Assembly (NCBI RefSeq): GCF_017654505.1
Contig: NC_054535.1
Span: 81,593,603 to 81,657,602, forward strand
DNA length: 64,000 bases
Source: Polyodon spathula
Taxonomy: Eukaryota > Chordata > Actinopteri > Acipenseriformes > Polyodontidae
Direction of reading: 5' to 3'
The translations under genes were made by a program, and so were the position numbers. The notes under the pieces were generated by a model that saw only the letters and a program-made list of their open reading frames with translations, had not been told where the DNA came from and searched no databases. Positions 42,535-53,901 of this stretch are shown piece after piece. Position 1 is the first letter of the stretch. Each line of letters starts with the position of its first letter.

Positions 42535-43326
42535 GTGTGGCTCCGTGCCTTTCGGCTGCACCCCAAGCATGACAGACATCGTCGGCTGACCATGTCTCAC
42601 CTATGCTAGGAAGCTACGTTGATGGGGGCAAGCCTCTCATCGAAGCAAAGGTGTAAGGATGGGAGTGATACACAACTGTCAATTGGTGATGACAGACGCA
42701 CCCAACTCTAGGCAGGCAGAGGAGTTCGTGGACCCTGGTCGGATCGTTGGACATCCCTGCACCTAAATGCATGGGAGCTGAAAGCAGCCCACGAGTGGCC
42801 CAATGTGTTTTGTATGCTTTCCCGCTGATATCGCTTCTCCATGCCTTCTCCTGATGGCCGGAGAGATTCTAGTTTTTAATCTTCTGCTAGCTGCTGCACG
42901 ATCAGCCCTGGAACATCCTGCTGTGTATGGATCTCCTCAGTCAGACGCAGTGCACCCTCTGTCACCCAGGACCGGGCAAACTCCAACTGTGGGTCTGACC
43001 CCTAAACAGGATCGTCTGTCCGCCTTAGGACAATCAGACGCAGTTGTCAGTACACTGCAGAATGTTACATGCCATATGTGGAAGTATTTTCAAAATGGGT
43101 GCATGGCCATGAGGTCATGACCCCAATTATTGCCCTATAGTAACTATTTTGAAGTTTCTGCAAAATCTGTTAGAGGTGGGTCGATCCACCTCTACGTTGA
43201 AAGTGTACCTAGCAGTCATGCATGCCATGTCCCCATTGACTCAGTGACCCATGTTTTGAAGGGTGCTCATGGTTAGGCCCTCCCAGGAGGGCCATTCTCC
43301 CCGAATGGAGCCTTGATCTTGTACTG

Positions 43327-43705
43327 GAGGCTCTCACGACAGTCCCGTTTGAGCCTATACACTCCATCGAGTTGAAACATCCGTCTATGAAGACAGCTTC
43401 CCTCTTGGCTATCATCTCCGCAAAGCGGGTCAGTGAGCTGCAGGTGTTATCGGTGCACAACCCCTGTATGCATATTTGGGACGATGACAGCAGGGTGTTA
43501 CTGCATACAAACCCTGCTTTCCTCCCCGAGGTGATTACAGCCTTCCACATGAATCATTCTGTGGAATTGGAGTCTTTCTTTCCACCTCAGTTTGCTTCGG
43601 AGGAGGATAGGAGATTGAATTTCCTTTGCCCAGTGCGGGCATTGAGGTGTTATGTGGATAAGACAAGAGCTCTGCATCATACTGACCAGCTCCTAGAGGC
43701 TAGCG
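43327..43705 (+). pseudogene. DIRS tyrosine recombinase, truncated
   Basis: Reads through the first catalytic Arg box (SAKRVSELQVLSV) to VRALRCYVDKTRALHHTDQL, then loses the family. The His-x-x-Arg and Tyr nucleophile region is missing. This enzyme would integrate circular cDNA by site-specific recombination; this copy cannot. Confidence 0.78.
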
Positions 43706-45116
43706 CGGAGCGCCAGTGGAAATATTGTTCTTTATTTATAGTTATTGCTTGAGTGTGTGTGCTGGACTTTTGTTAATTTTTACCTTTTTATGTTCGTCTC
43801 CTCCTTTATCATTGTTGTTACTGGTGGGGACTTATTTTGACTATTTTTTAAATTTTTTTCTCGTTGTTCATTTTTCCTTTTTTGTTGTTGGAATATTGGT
43901 CGGTGGCCACTTTAGGCCAGACAAATAAAAACCCTGCTGCGGGGAAACCATACAAGCCTCATGAGTATTTTTGCCAGTCCCACCACCACCACCACCACCT
44001 GACTCAGTCCACCAACCTCCCACAGTCCCTCATTCTCCATTCCTTCTCCCTCGTGAAGGCTCTGGTATACATTATCCCATACACAATGTTGTTGGTGGTC
44101 GTCTTCTCTTTCAGGGAACAAGGGTCACGGTAAGTAATCTAACGTTTCCTATCTCATCTGCATATAGAACAATGACCAGTTTGACTGTGTTCTAGTTTCT
44201 TTCTGTGTTAATGTAAGTGCTAATGCTACCTCTTGGTGCCTGTTGCAGTATGATATGTTTTTATTGGCTTTAACTAGTACACACTTGAAACTTTATAAAT
44301 CGCTTTGCGGGTTATTCATTTTAGTTGAATGTAATTTTAAATTCAGTTTAAACCGACCACATCGCTTCTCCAGCAACATCCAACTAATTACAAATTAGCA
44401 ATACATACATTTAAACAAACAGCTAAATCAAGAAAGTACATTTTCAACAAGGCTGTGTTTCAAATGGGATATGTATATCTGATGTGTCTATGGAAACAGT
44501 GCAAGTCACAAGCCAAGCGGGTGGTTCACTTGTACTGCTAATTGGGATTTCAGTTTTATTTTTAAAAGTTTTACCTTTTATAAATCGGTTATTTACAGTA
44601 GGAATATCTGTTTTTTATCTGTGGTATTTATTTAGTTATACAAATATAGTCTCAGTTTGTATTTTACACAAAAATACCGATACATTTTAGATTTCTTGGT
44701 TTTCAGAAACTGATTAATGTCACGTGTTTGTCTCTTTGCAATATCTTTTTTTTGCCAGGTGAGGGCAGCAGCACTGTTTTGTTTTTTTTTTTTTAAAGAA
44801 AAGCTGAAGGTGGGGTATTTCATATAAGTAAATGTTCTACTGCAGCAGCCCACTCACTAGATAGACTGTTACAGAATGGATGTGCAATGGTCAGGTTAGA
44901 AAATATAATTTGGATAAATTCCTTTATTATTTCTCTTTCGCATTCTGAATTATAAGTTTGCGATTGTCAAAATACAGTTTATTGCATTTGTTTTAATGCA
45001 CCAACTCCAGGACGCTGAAAATAACCTAGTATTGCTATAACAACTTGTTAGTTATGCGTGCTGGCTGACAGTTTAGGATGACTCTCCGCCAAAATAATAA
45101 TGTAAATACAGTAAAA

Positions 45117-45125
45117 TAAATAATA

Positions 45126-45172
<47 letters not shown>
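45117..45172. repeat. (AAT)n microsatellite
   Basis: About 18 AAT/TAA units upstream of NXNL2. Confidence 0.95.
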
Positions 45173-45173
<1 letters not shown>

Positions 45174-46067
45174 CGTGTTACGATACCATACAGGTAAACA
45201 AGAAAATTAAGTTAACTGGAAAAACAATCGTTATGTGTGACTGACAAAAAAAAAAAAAAAAAGTATAAAAATGTACATATTGTATTTGGTTTTGACCCTT
45301 GAAGATTTGAAAATACATCAATTTACATTTTTTAAAACATGTAGTATTTCTTTTCACGATTATTAATTAATTATGAAATTATGGGTGGAATTATGAAAAG
45401 CAGCTATGGCTTGTTAACGTAATCACTCAACGACTCTTGCCTGCTGAGTAATAAAACATTCAGTCGGTTTTGGATTATATAGTCTCCTCCTTGTATTTTC
45501 AGTGTGTTCATTGGCAAAGTTTGTTGAAAGGAATACCTCCTCTAGTTGAAACAGCATTCATTGATTGGTGTGTTTGGAAAGCAGGCGGGTTTGTATTCGT
45601 TTGTGTTGAATTTACTTGATATGACATAGAGAGGAAAACAGCACCGTGCGAAAGCACTCTATTACCACAGTAAGTGTATTTTAAACCAAATGACGTAACT
45701 ATTTATATTGTTTTATAGCACTTAGAAAAATGGAATACCTTAAACACCAACTCCAAAAGTGTATTGTATGCTTAAATTTTGTAAATCTGAATAACATTTA
45801 ACTTAATAAATCCAAGCACGCTTTACCTTTGAACCATGCAAATTTCAAACCCTGGAAGTAACTGTTAAAAGCACTTTTTGAAGTGTACATTTGATAACAT
45901 AAAATGCAGTAAATGAACTTTTTAGATTACATGTTGTACACTGTGCACTTTTAGATCTGTAGTAGATATATTCTATTTAGCTAACTATATTAGGCTGTTT
46001 TCTTCATGTGATGATGTTAGAAGCGTATTACGTTAGTCAGTATCCTTTTCACAGACAACAACCTTCG

Positions 46068-46080
46068 TAATCTTGGATTA
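46068..46080 (+). promoter_or_regulatory. Candidate CRX/OTX-type homeodomain sites
   Basis: TAATCT and GGATTA, back to back, about 220 bases upstream of the NXNL2 ATG. GGATTA is the core bound by CRX/OTX factors that drive photoreceptor genes, and NXNL2 is a retina-expressed gene. Six-base sites occur often by chance, so this is only suggestive. Confidence 0.25.
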
Positions 46081-46298
46081 GTGCAGAGTTCAATTATATT
46101 AGTTAAGGACAAGATTGCTGATACCAGGTAACTGGTACGCTGAAGTTGTTTTTAATTTTGATAGCGATGTGTAGAGAAGTCTGACATAAAGAAGTTGAAA
46201 GATAAACAGTAGGTTGACATTTACTCTAGGTGTATATTGTGCTTAACAACTTACTGCAAAATCTGGGGTCATCGCTTTAATAAGATCAAAAGAAGAAT

Positions 46299-46600
46299 AT
46301 GGTTGATGTGTTTTCTGGTCGGACGCTTCTGAATAAAGATGGGGATCCCGTGGACTCTGAAGAAGCTTTAAGAAATAAAGTCGTCGGCCTGTATTTCTCT
46401 GCTGGCTGGTGCCCTCCTTGCAGAGATTTCACGCCGATTCTCTGTGACTTCTACACTGAGATTGTTGAGGAAAACGACCCACCTGCCCAGTTCGAAATAG
46501 TTTTTATCTCATCAGACAAAACGAAAGAGGACATGGTGAAGTACATGCATGATATGCACGGAGACTGGTTGGCGCTGCCATGGAGTGATCAGTATAGTCT
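46299..46600 (+). CDS. NXNL2: NXNL2 exon 1
   Basis: 302 coding bases, ending AGTCT before donor GTAAGTGT. If the intron is kept, the frame reads one Leu codon and then TAA (46602-46604), giving a 101-residue short form. Confidence 0.94.
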
Positions 46601-47390
46601 GTAAGTGTACACTTTCATACCAGACATTTAGTAAATTAGCTTTCTCCATAAAAAGGGTTTTAAATACACTCGCCTGAAACACAGGGTGGTTTTGATCTAT
46701 GTCCATTTGCACATTGGCACTTCACATGAACTGTATTTACAGTTTTTGTAATGTCACAACTGTACATTACATTCAAGCTTCTGAAATAAATAACATGTGT
46801 GCCTACCTATAGGTGTCATTGAAAATGTAGAGATGATATTGTGTATAGTAGCAGCATTCTCATTTTTAAAATACAGAACCCATACAATTACAGACCCATG
46901 TCTAATTTATTAAACGTTGTCGATCTCCCTGACAGTGCTAAATCTCAAGCATGTAATGCTTCTCTATCATTCTGTCGTTTAACTGTTCTACAGTCCAAGT
47001 TGTAGCTTTATATAGGCATGAGTGACACTATGGTGGTCATTATGAAGGCATTTCCCTCCAGTCTGTAACTTACTGCAGTTGTTTGAAAGGGGAACCTCTG
47101 AACTCAATGTATTAGCATATATTAAACACTCAGTTTTTGTGACATTACTTTATCAATTCATGACAGAAGGGAATAAAACTGTTTAATAGGTTCCTGTAAC
47201 CCTAACTACTGCACAAAAGCACCAGCGGTAACCTTCTTGTATGTAAGCAGTTTAAGATTCAAACACTAATGGAATTAAGTAAAAATAGGTCAAACCCAGA
47301 GGCCTGCATATAAAGCAGTGGGTGATAAGTCTGAGTTAAGTTTTAACATTTATGGAATTACTAAACATTGAACCCATTTGAGTAACAGTG

Positions 47391-47433
<43 letters not shown>

Positions 47434-47685
47434 AGGTGTGAAGGGATACCACTTTTTTATTTTAAAAAAAGTAATTGAACGTAACTCTTTGGATTAAATG
47501 TGTTCTTCTTTTCCAGTGAATTAAAAAAGAAGTACAACATCACAGCCATACCAAAGCTGGTAATTGTGAAAGAAAATGGAGAAGTCATTACTGATAAAGG
47601 CCGAAAACAAATCCGGGATCAAGGATTTGCCTGCTTCAAAAACTGGCTGGAAGTGGCAGAAATTTTCCAGAATTTCTCAGGTTAA
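46299..47685 (+). CDS. NXNL2: Nucleoredoxin-like protein 2 (RdCVF2), two exons
   Basis: Thioredoxin-fold protein of the rod-derived cone viability factor family, which supports survival of photoreceptors and other sensory neurons and protects against oxidative damage. Exons 46299-46600 and 47517-47685 (916-bp GT-AG intron, phase 2) give 156 residues, the family's usual length. Visible blocks: LRNKVVGLYFSAGWCPPC (active-site Cys38 and Cys41), RDFTPILCDFYTEI, FEIVFISSDKT, HGDWLALPW, then YNITAIPKLVIVKENGEVI with the cis-Pro loop, and GRKQIRDQG to FQNFSG. The CPPC pair is the classic redox-active motif. The start is the first ATG of the frame and matches the family's MVD. SPIN1 lies upstream on the same strand. 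Confidence 0.95.
47397..47432. repeat. Poly-A tract in the NXNL2 intron
   Basis: About 36 uninterrupted A residues 85 bases before exon 2. Confidence 0.95.
47517..47685 (+). CDS. NXNL2: NXNL2 exon 2 with stop
   Basis: 169 bases after TTCTTTTCCAG, encoding ELKKKYNITAIPK to the C-terminal FQNFSG and TAA. It provides the cis-Pro side of the thioredoxin fold. Confidence 0.94.
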
Positions 47686-48435
47686 ACATAAGTTTTGGTA
47701 TGAGTTAGCTCTGCAACATACTGAGTGTACATTTGCGCATTGTTTTAACATATCTTTTAATAGACACCTATGCAAATATATAAAATATTTAGACTTATTT
47801 AGATCATTATGTAATGTATTTTTAGATACGTGTGCAAAGAGATAGTCCAAAGAGTTTTGTAGCTTGCAGAGGAATGTATTTATGTATTAAATTTATATAC
47901 GGCAACCAGACAAAACTTATATTTGGGCTTTGGCAGACAGGCTCATTTAATAGAAATTGCCAATTTCAATGTCTCATTTATATTGATTTCCTCATTTTAT
48001 CAAGCATCCAACAGTTTTAAGTGAATTCAGTGGATGGAAGATCAAAAAAATGTAACATTTAAAGTCAGTCATCTAAGCTAAAATGCTCTTACCAGTCCAA
48101 TGCCAGATGTTGTTACTGACATCTTAACATCGTCCATTGCAAGGAATGAGTAATTAATGTATAGGATAGTTGTGGGAAAGCTATTGGCATCTAGCTATCT
48201 GTTGGAATTAAATGTATTGACAATGTAGTAGTGTGGCATACATATCTTTACAGGTACACTTAACATTAATATAGCAATAGAATGCTTCCCTTTTTTGTAT
48301 TTAGTTATATGTAAGATTAAACAAATGTATGATCACCTGTACATTTCTTGGTACTGCCTTCCTAATAATATTTGTAGCCACAAAATCTTTAGAAATGTTG
48401 TTTTTTTTATTATTATTATTATTATTACTGCTTTC

Positions 48436-48441
48436 AATAAA
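48436..48441 (+). terminator. NXNL2: Candidate NXNL2 polyadenylation signal
   Basis: AATAAA about 750 bases after the NXNL2 stop, following an (ATT)n run. A short 3' UTR of this size is plausible; no transcript data. Confidence 0.3.
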
Positions 48442-49419
48442 TAGACCTATTTATTTAAACATGCAGTTGTTGTTTGTAGTTTTAAAGGAGCCACACTGCA
48501 CAATGGTACGACAGTTTTCTTTTAAAATGTGAATAGGCTATAATATACAAAAGTTGATGTAAAAAATATATTTGAACCAGTCTTGGGTGGTAGAACATGG
48601 TGTTGGTTTGATTTAGTGATTAAAGTTAATTAACAGAAAACCTAACCTCTAACCCCACTTCAAGGTTTGTGCTGATGGTGTATTAAAATTTTTGCAGTGA
48701 ACCGCAGTCTGGGTTTGCTTTTGTTTTGGAACAATTCAGTCTGATTTAATTAGCTTGTGTCAGTTAATTTGCCCAGGGCTGCCTTATCTCTTGTGTGAAC
48801 GCTTGAAAAATGAAAAGGCAGCCCTGTGCCAGGTAAAATTTAGACCAGCTTTTTGATGTGGCCTAAAGTAGGCAGTGCTTCCTCAGGGCTGGCCTATCTG
48901 TATGTGTGAACCCAACTCGGGCCCTGGGCCGGCCTTAACGCGTCAGTGTGGTGACGTCGGGTCAGATTTATTTTTACACACGCTGTTTTAAATTTTTTTT
49001 TTTTCAGAGTAAAACAGGTTTAAAAGATATTGAATCGCAAAAGAACAGTCCTGCATCTCCAGCCAGTCCCCACCTCTTGTCCGCTGTGTTTTTCACATAC
49101 CTCTTTATAGATGTGCATACTGATAAATCCTCTCTCCATCACTCGTTTTATCACCAAACTCCTCAGTAATGCAATCCAAGTCATTATTTTATTGCTACTA
49201 CATCTCAAAAAGCTCTGTAAATGTCAGTGATATTTGAGCACTGGATGCAGAAGCAGCTATCTATTTTATAACCGTGTTATCTCTGTGGTGCAAGGGGCTA
49301 TCAGATACGCCCTTTTGAGTAGAGTTCAGAGAAAAACCTGCAAGTTTTTCCGATAACTCTCAGAGGTACTGAGCAGCAGGCCAGAGATAAACTCACCACA
49401 GATCTTGGATTTTATAGCA

Positions 49420-49471
49420 ATGGGGAATGCACTGAATATACTTTTTATCGATGATGGGTCAGTCGTGAATG
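49420..49471 (+). other. Candidate first coding exon of an unrecognised small gene
   Basis: ATG in a strong context (GCAATGG), 17 codons (MGNALNILFIDDGSVVN) plus one base, then a near-perfect donor G|GTAAGT. The phase matches the candidate exon at 59627. I do not recognise the protein. A short ORF with a donor arises easily by chance. Confidence 0.22.
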
Positions 49472-52277
49472 GTAAGTATTTCTTCATCGTACAGCTTTCA
49501 TTAAAACGATAAAACTTGCTATATATATATCTATTAGCTCAAAGAGCCAGCTGCCCTATATGTGTGTGTATATATGTGTGTGTGTGTGTACACACACATT
49601 TCAGATTGTAGCTAAGATTGTAAATCTTAAAATTGATAAGTAATGCATACAACGTTGCATATTCAGTCACTGTTAATATATTAATCTGTATTGTGACTAA
49701 TGTAATGTACACGTCCTTGTTTGTTGCATTTACGCATGATCCAACACGATCGCTTCTTTCCACAGTAACAGACTGCATTATCAACACACGCCTTTATTGT
49801 ATCTTATGCAATAAGTACAGTACCAACAGTGTTGCAAAAAATAAGGTGGCCATATTTACATTTGCAAATTTCCCAGCTCAATCTCTTACGTTGACTTCCG
49901 GGAATGTAGTGTTTACATCATTGTTTACATTCCTGACTAGCACTTCGCCGCAATTTAGGCTTCATTTTCAGCCATATATGTGAATGAACTTAAAACCTCA
50001 ACTGTGAACGGAAATTTGAGGCGACCCAGAGACAGCCCAAGGTCGGTTCAGTAAGTGTGAACTGGGTCTTAGAGTTTGTTTGTCTTGAGTAAACGGAGAG
50101 ATTGCTGACGATGGTTAAAAATGCTTGAACAGCTAATAGTCTATTTTATGTAAGTAGTCCCTTCAATTATACTTTGATTTCAAGATACTTTATAATAGCA
50201 CTACCATAAAAAACCCCAGTTTGTCTCCACAATACCAATGCATACATATATTGTAATGGGATAACACTAGCAAGAAACCACCTGTTGCAGATATGAACAG
50301 TTTCATTATATAGTTAAACAGTATTTCTCCTTCCAATCACCTTGATCTATTATAGTGTTTGCAACCGAATCTATGCACGGTAGCTAAAGCCACTACTATT
50401 CTGCTCCAACATGACAGGTATGGCTAGATATACCAATCAAATTTAGGTAATATAGAATCTGCCTCAAATTAAAACGCTCTATTGGCACTTTAATCTCATC
50501 TTCTGACTGCTTCCTGCAACTTACAACAGCCACTTGACCACTCCCATTTGCATTGTATCTTTACTTGTGTTAGACTTTGTTCTTATCCTGTTGTCTAGAA
50601 TGATTTTGTTTCCCTAGAAAACAGCATCTAAAAGTGTTTAAAGTAAACCCATATAGGATATTACACCAGGCATATCCATGTAGTATTATTTTGTTTACTA
50701 GTACATTGTGTGTGAGTGAGAATAATAGGTCAATCTACTCACTTGTTTTTGTCGTGCACTGTGCTGCTACCTGACTGGAAAGGATGATGACCCTAATTCT
50801 GAGACTGTAGCCAAAAATTTAAACATACCACCAAGTTTCATGCATCATTGTGTACCTGAAGTGATATTCCATATAGAGTGTAAGCAAAGTCAGGTGTATA
50901 GGGTTGAAACAGATACTAGAAGACATAGACATAATTATATGACAAGATGACTATTATTAGGATTCAAAATAGGTATACCTTCAATATATTGGACGCTGTC
51001 CACTTATGATATACAATTACTCATCATGGCTACCACTTGCAACTTGGCAAGCTGTCGCTGATTATTATAGACCTGTAAACAGTAATAGCTATAACAAGAT
51101 GATGCATTTAAGACAGCTTTCATGTTGTATTTCCATGTCCAGGTCAACTTGTTGATTTTTACTTTAAACATTATTATTATTATTATTACTATTATTTTAA
51201 TCAGCACAATTGTGAATTAATTAAGCATGGCTGGATCGATTGTAATGTAATGAGCGCTTACTCTACTCAGAACCTGGTTGGCTGAGCAACCCGCAGGGTT
51301 TATAATAAAGATGTTATATTGTGACTTGCGTGATATTGGAACAGATTGACAAATCACCACAGTGAACGTATTTGATTTTTTGATTTTTTATTATTTTAAA
51401 TCATTCTGTTTAACACATAGCAGTGTAAAGGGACATACTGAACTGCATGAATTGCATAGGCTACACTTGTATTAGTTGACCACAGGAGGGAGCTGAAATC
51501 CATATATTGATGCTGAAACATAAACTGCCAAAGAATCTAAAACCCATCTTTAAAAATGCAGTCTCAAGGCAAACAGGCTTTTGAATCCAAGCCCAAGACA
51601 ATGAAAATCTTAATTTACTCAGGAACTTGAAACGTTCTTTCTATGCTTGCTATTCTGCCTTCTTATCTCTTAGTCAGAGGTCTCTAATTGCCTCGTGTCA
51701 AATAGTTTTAATGGTTTTTCTTGGAAATACATATCAGTGTGTTGGTTCTACCTCTGGCCTACATTAACTGTGTCAGTGAGACTGCAGTATGATTTGCAGA
51801 TATAAAATTGTATGCACGTCATAGAGGAAACCAGAGCTGACATTCTACCAAGGTCAAACTTGGATTTCAAGCTTTAGCTGGCGGTATTTATATGACTGCT
51901 TGGTATTGACTGTTCAACCTCCAAATCTATGTTACACGGCAAACTAATAGAGAAAATGAAGGAGTCTTTTGTACTTTACCAGAATTTTGACATAAGCATC
52001 AGCATTAATGATGCAAAAAAAACCAAACAGAGGACAAGAACGCGGTGTCCTCATAGCTAGTTACGGCCATGCATACAGATGCTTTTGAATTAGGTAGACG
52101 TGGGTTTGACCACAGACTGGCTGGACTCAAACATGACAGTTTCCATTTTGCAAAAGGTCAGCCCACAACATTGCAAAACAGTAACCAGACAAGAAGATTT
52201 TCATCTGAGAATTTGAGCTAAAACATTACCATGCTAGTTTAAAGTTTTAGTATAAAAATTTGTTTTAAAGAAATCTA

Positions 52278-52299
52278 CACTGGCTCTCAAAAGTATTCT

Positions 52300-52333
<34 letters not shown>

Positions 52334-53899
52334 CACCCTTGGACTTTTCCACATTTTATTGTGTTACAACATGTAATCAAAATGGATTTAATTATGGGTT
52401 TTTGCCACTGATCAACACAACAAAAGTCCATAATGTCAAAGTGAAAAATAAAATGTACAAATTGTTCTAAATGAATTACAAATATAAAACAGAAAATAAT
52501 TGATTGCATAAATATTCACCCCCTTTGCTATGACACACCTAAAGAAGCTCTGGTGCAACCAATTGTCTTTAGAAGTCACATAATTAGTTGAACGGAGTCC
52601 ACCTGTGTGCAATTAGGGTGTTTCACATAATCAGGTTAAATACGTCTGTCTCTGAGAGGTCCCACACTTGGTTAGTACACTTCCGAACAAAAACTACATC
52701 ATGAAGACGAAGGAACATTCAAAGCAAATCCGGAATAAGGGTCTTCAATAGCACCAATCAGGGATAGGATATAAGAAAATTTCCAAGGCATTGTATATCC
52801 CCCGGTGCACAGTAAAGTCCATTATTCAGAAATGGAGAGAATATGACACAACTGTTTATCTGTATAGAACAGGCCGTCCTCAAAAACTGAGTATCCTGGT
52901 GAGAAGGTCACTAGTCAGGGAGGCCACCAAGAGGCCTATGGAAACTCAAAAGGAGTTACAGTCTTCCACTGCTGAGCTGGGAGACGCTGTGCATATGACA
53001 ACAATAGCCTGGGTGCTTCACAAAACTGGCTTTTATGGGATAGTGGCAAAAAGAAAGCCATTGTTGAAAAAAACTAGCATCAAATCTTGGCTAGAGTTTG
53101 CCAGAAGGCATGTGGGAGACTCTGAGACCAAGTGGAAGAAGATTCTATGGTTTGATGAGACCAAAATAGTTTTTTAGCCTTAACGCTAAGCGCTATGTTT
53201 GGCGCAAGCCTAACTCCACATATCATCCTGAGAACACCATTCCTTCCGTGAAGCATGGTGGTGGCAGCATCATGCTATGGGGATGCTTCTCTGCATCAGG
53301 GCCTAGAAAGCTTGTGAAGATAGAGGGCAAAAGGGATGCAGCAGAGTACAGAGAAATCCTGGATGAAAACCTGCTGAAGTCTGCGAGGGACCTGGGACTT
53401 GGGAGAAGATTCATCTTCCAGCAGGACAATGACCCCAAACATACAGCCAAAGCCAAACTGGAGTGGCTTAAAAACAAAAAGGTCAATGTCCTGGAGTGGC
53501 CCAGTCAAAGCCCAGACCTCAATCCAACTGAGAATATGTGGAAAGAGTTGAAAATTGCTGTTCACCAAAGGCCCCCATCCAACTTGATGGAGCTTGAGCA
53601 AGAAGATCTGCAAAGCTGGCAGAGACTTATCCAAACAGACTCATGGCTATAATTGCTGCCAAAGGTGCCTCTACCAAATATTGACTCAAGGGGGTGAATA
53701 CTTATGCAATCAATTATTTTCTGTTTTGTATTTGTAATTAATTTAGAACAATTTGTAGATTTTATTTTTCATTTTGACATTATGGGCTTTTTGTGTTGAT
53801 CAGTGGCAAAAACTCCTAATTAAATCCATTTTGATTCCATGTTATAACACAATAAAATGTGGAAAAGTCCAAGGGGGTGAATACTTTTTAGAGCCACTG
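52278..53899 (+). mobile_element. Tc1-like transposon, copy E
   Basis: 1622 bp between TA at 52276-52277 and TA at 53900-53901. The ends are CACTGGCTCTCAAAAGTATTC and, inverse, CAGTGGCTCTAAAAAGTATTC. The TIRs share further blocks (CTTGGACTTTTCCACATTTTAT, GTTGATCAGTGGCAAAAA in opposite directions). A (CA)n run sits at about 52301-52333. Transposase on the + strand. Confidence 0.93.
52701..53652 (+). pseudogene. Tc1-like transposase, frameshifted (copy E)
   Basis: Starts MKTKEHSKQIRNKGLQ at 52701, has a TAG after 16 codons, then continues GIGYKKISKALYIPRCTVKSIIQKW, LYRTGRPQK, KKILWFDETKIVF (first catalytic Asp), a frame change near 53175, [34 protein letters not shown] and [14 protein letters not shown], with 34 residues between Asp 2 and Glu. 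The C-terminal end shifts again near 53605. Two or three lesions; otherwise well preserved. Confidence 0.9.
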
Positions 53900-53901
53900 T
53901 A

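Larger units (their letters stand above)
40950..44160 (+). mobile_element. Degraded DIRS-type retrotransposon (tyrosine recombinase)
   Basis: Recognised by ordered + strand blocks: ITVDRKDTY near 42058, RKYLFKFSVLPFGLSLNP near 42117, the RT box MNYLDDWLI near 42235, STVYLGLWLDS near 42332, LLGLMAAAS near 42470, then tyrosine-recombinase sequence at about 43340-43700 (LKHPSMKTASLLAIISAKRVSELQ, VLLHTNPAFLPEV, LCPVRALRCYVDKTRA). RT followed by tyrosine recombinase and no DDE integrase defines DIRS elements. Several deletions and stops are present. The outer borders are approximate; a CAGGGAACAAGGGTCACGG block near 44113 may be the right end. Confidence 0.8.
44161..46298 (+). other. Intergenic DNA upstream of NXNL2
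   Basis: An (AAT)n microsatellite at about 45117-45172 and poly-A at about 45246-45262. The proximal promoter of NXNL2 should be in the last few hundred bases. An inverted pair of TAATCT (46068-46073) and GGATTA (46075-46080) lies about 220 bases before the start codon. Confidence 0.5.
47686..52277. other. NXNL2 3' side and intergenic DNA
   Basis: No established gene. A small GC-richer stretch at about 48890-48960 includes GGGCCGGCC and ACGCG. A candidate short exon at 49420-49471 is listed separately. Short AT/GT runs near 49560-49600 and (ATT)n near 51171-51195. Confidence 0.5.

Noticed and set aside
43971..44195. Proline-rich frame, and a His-rich frame overlapping it
   Set aside because: Both come from a short CCA/CAC run near the DIRS right end.
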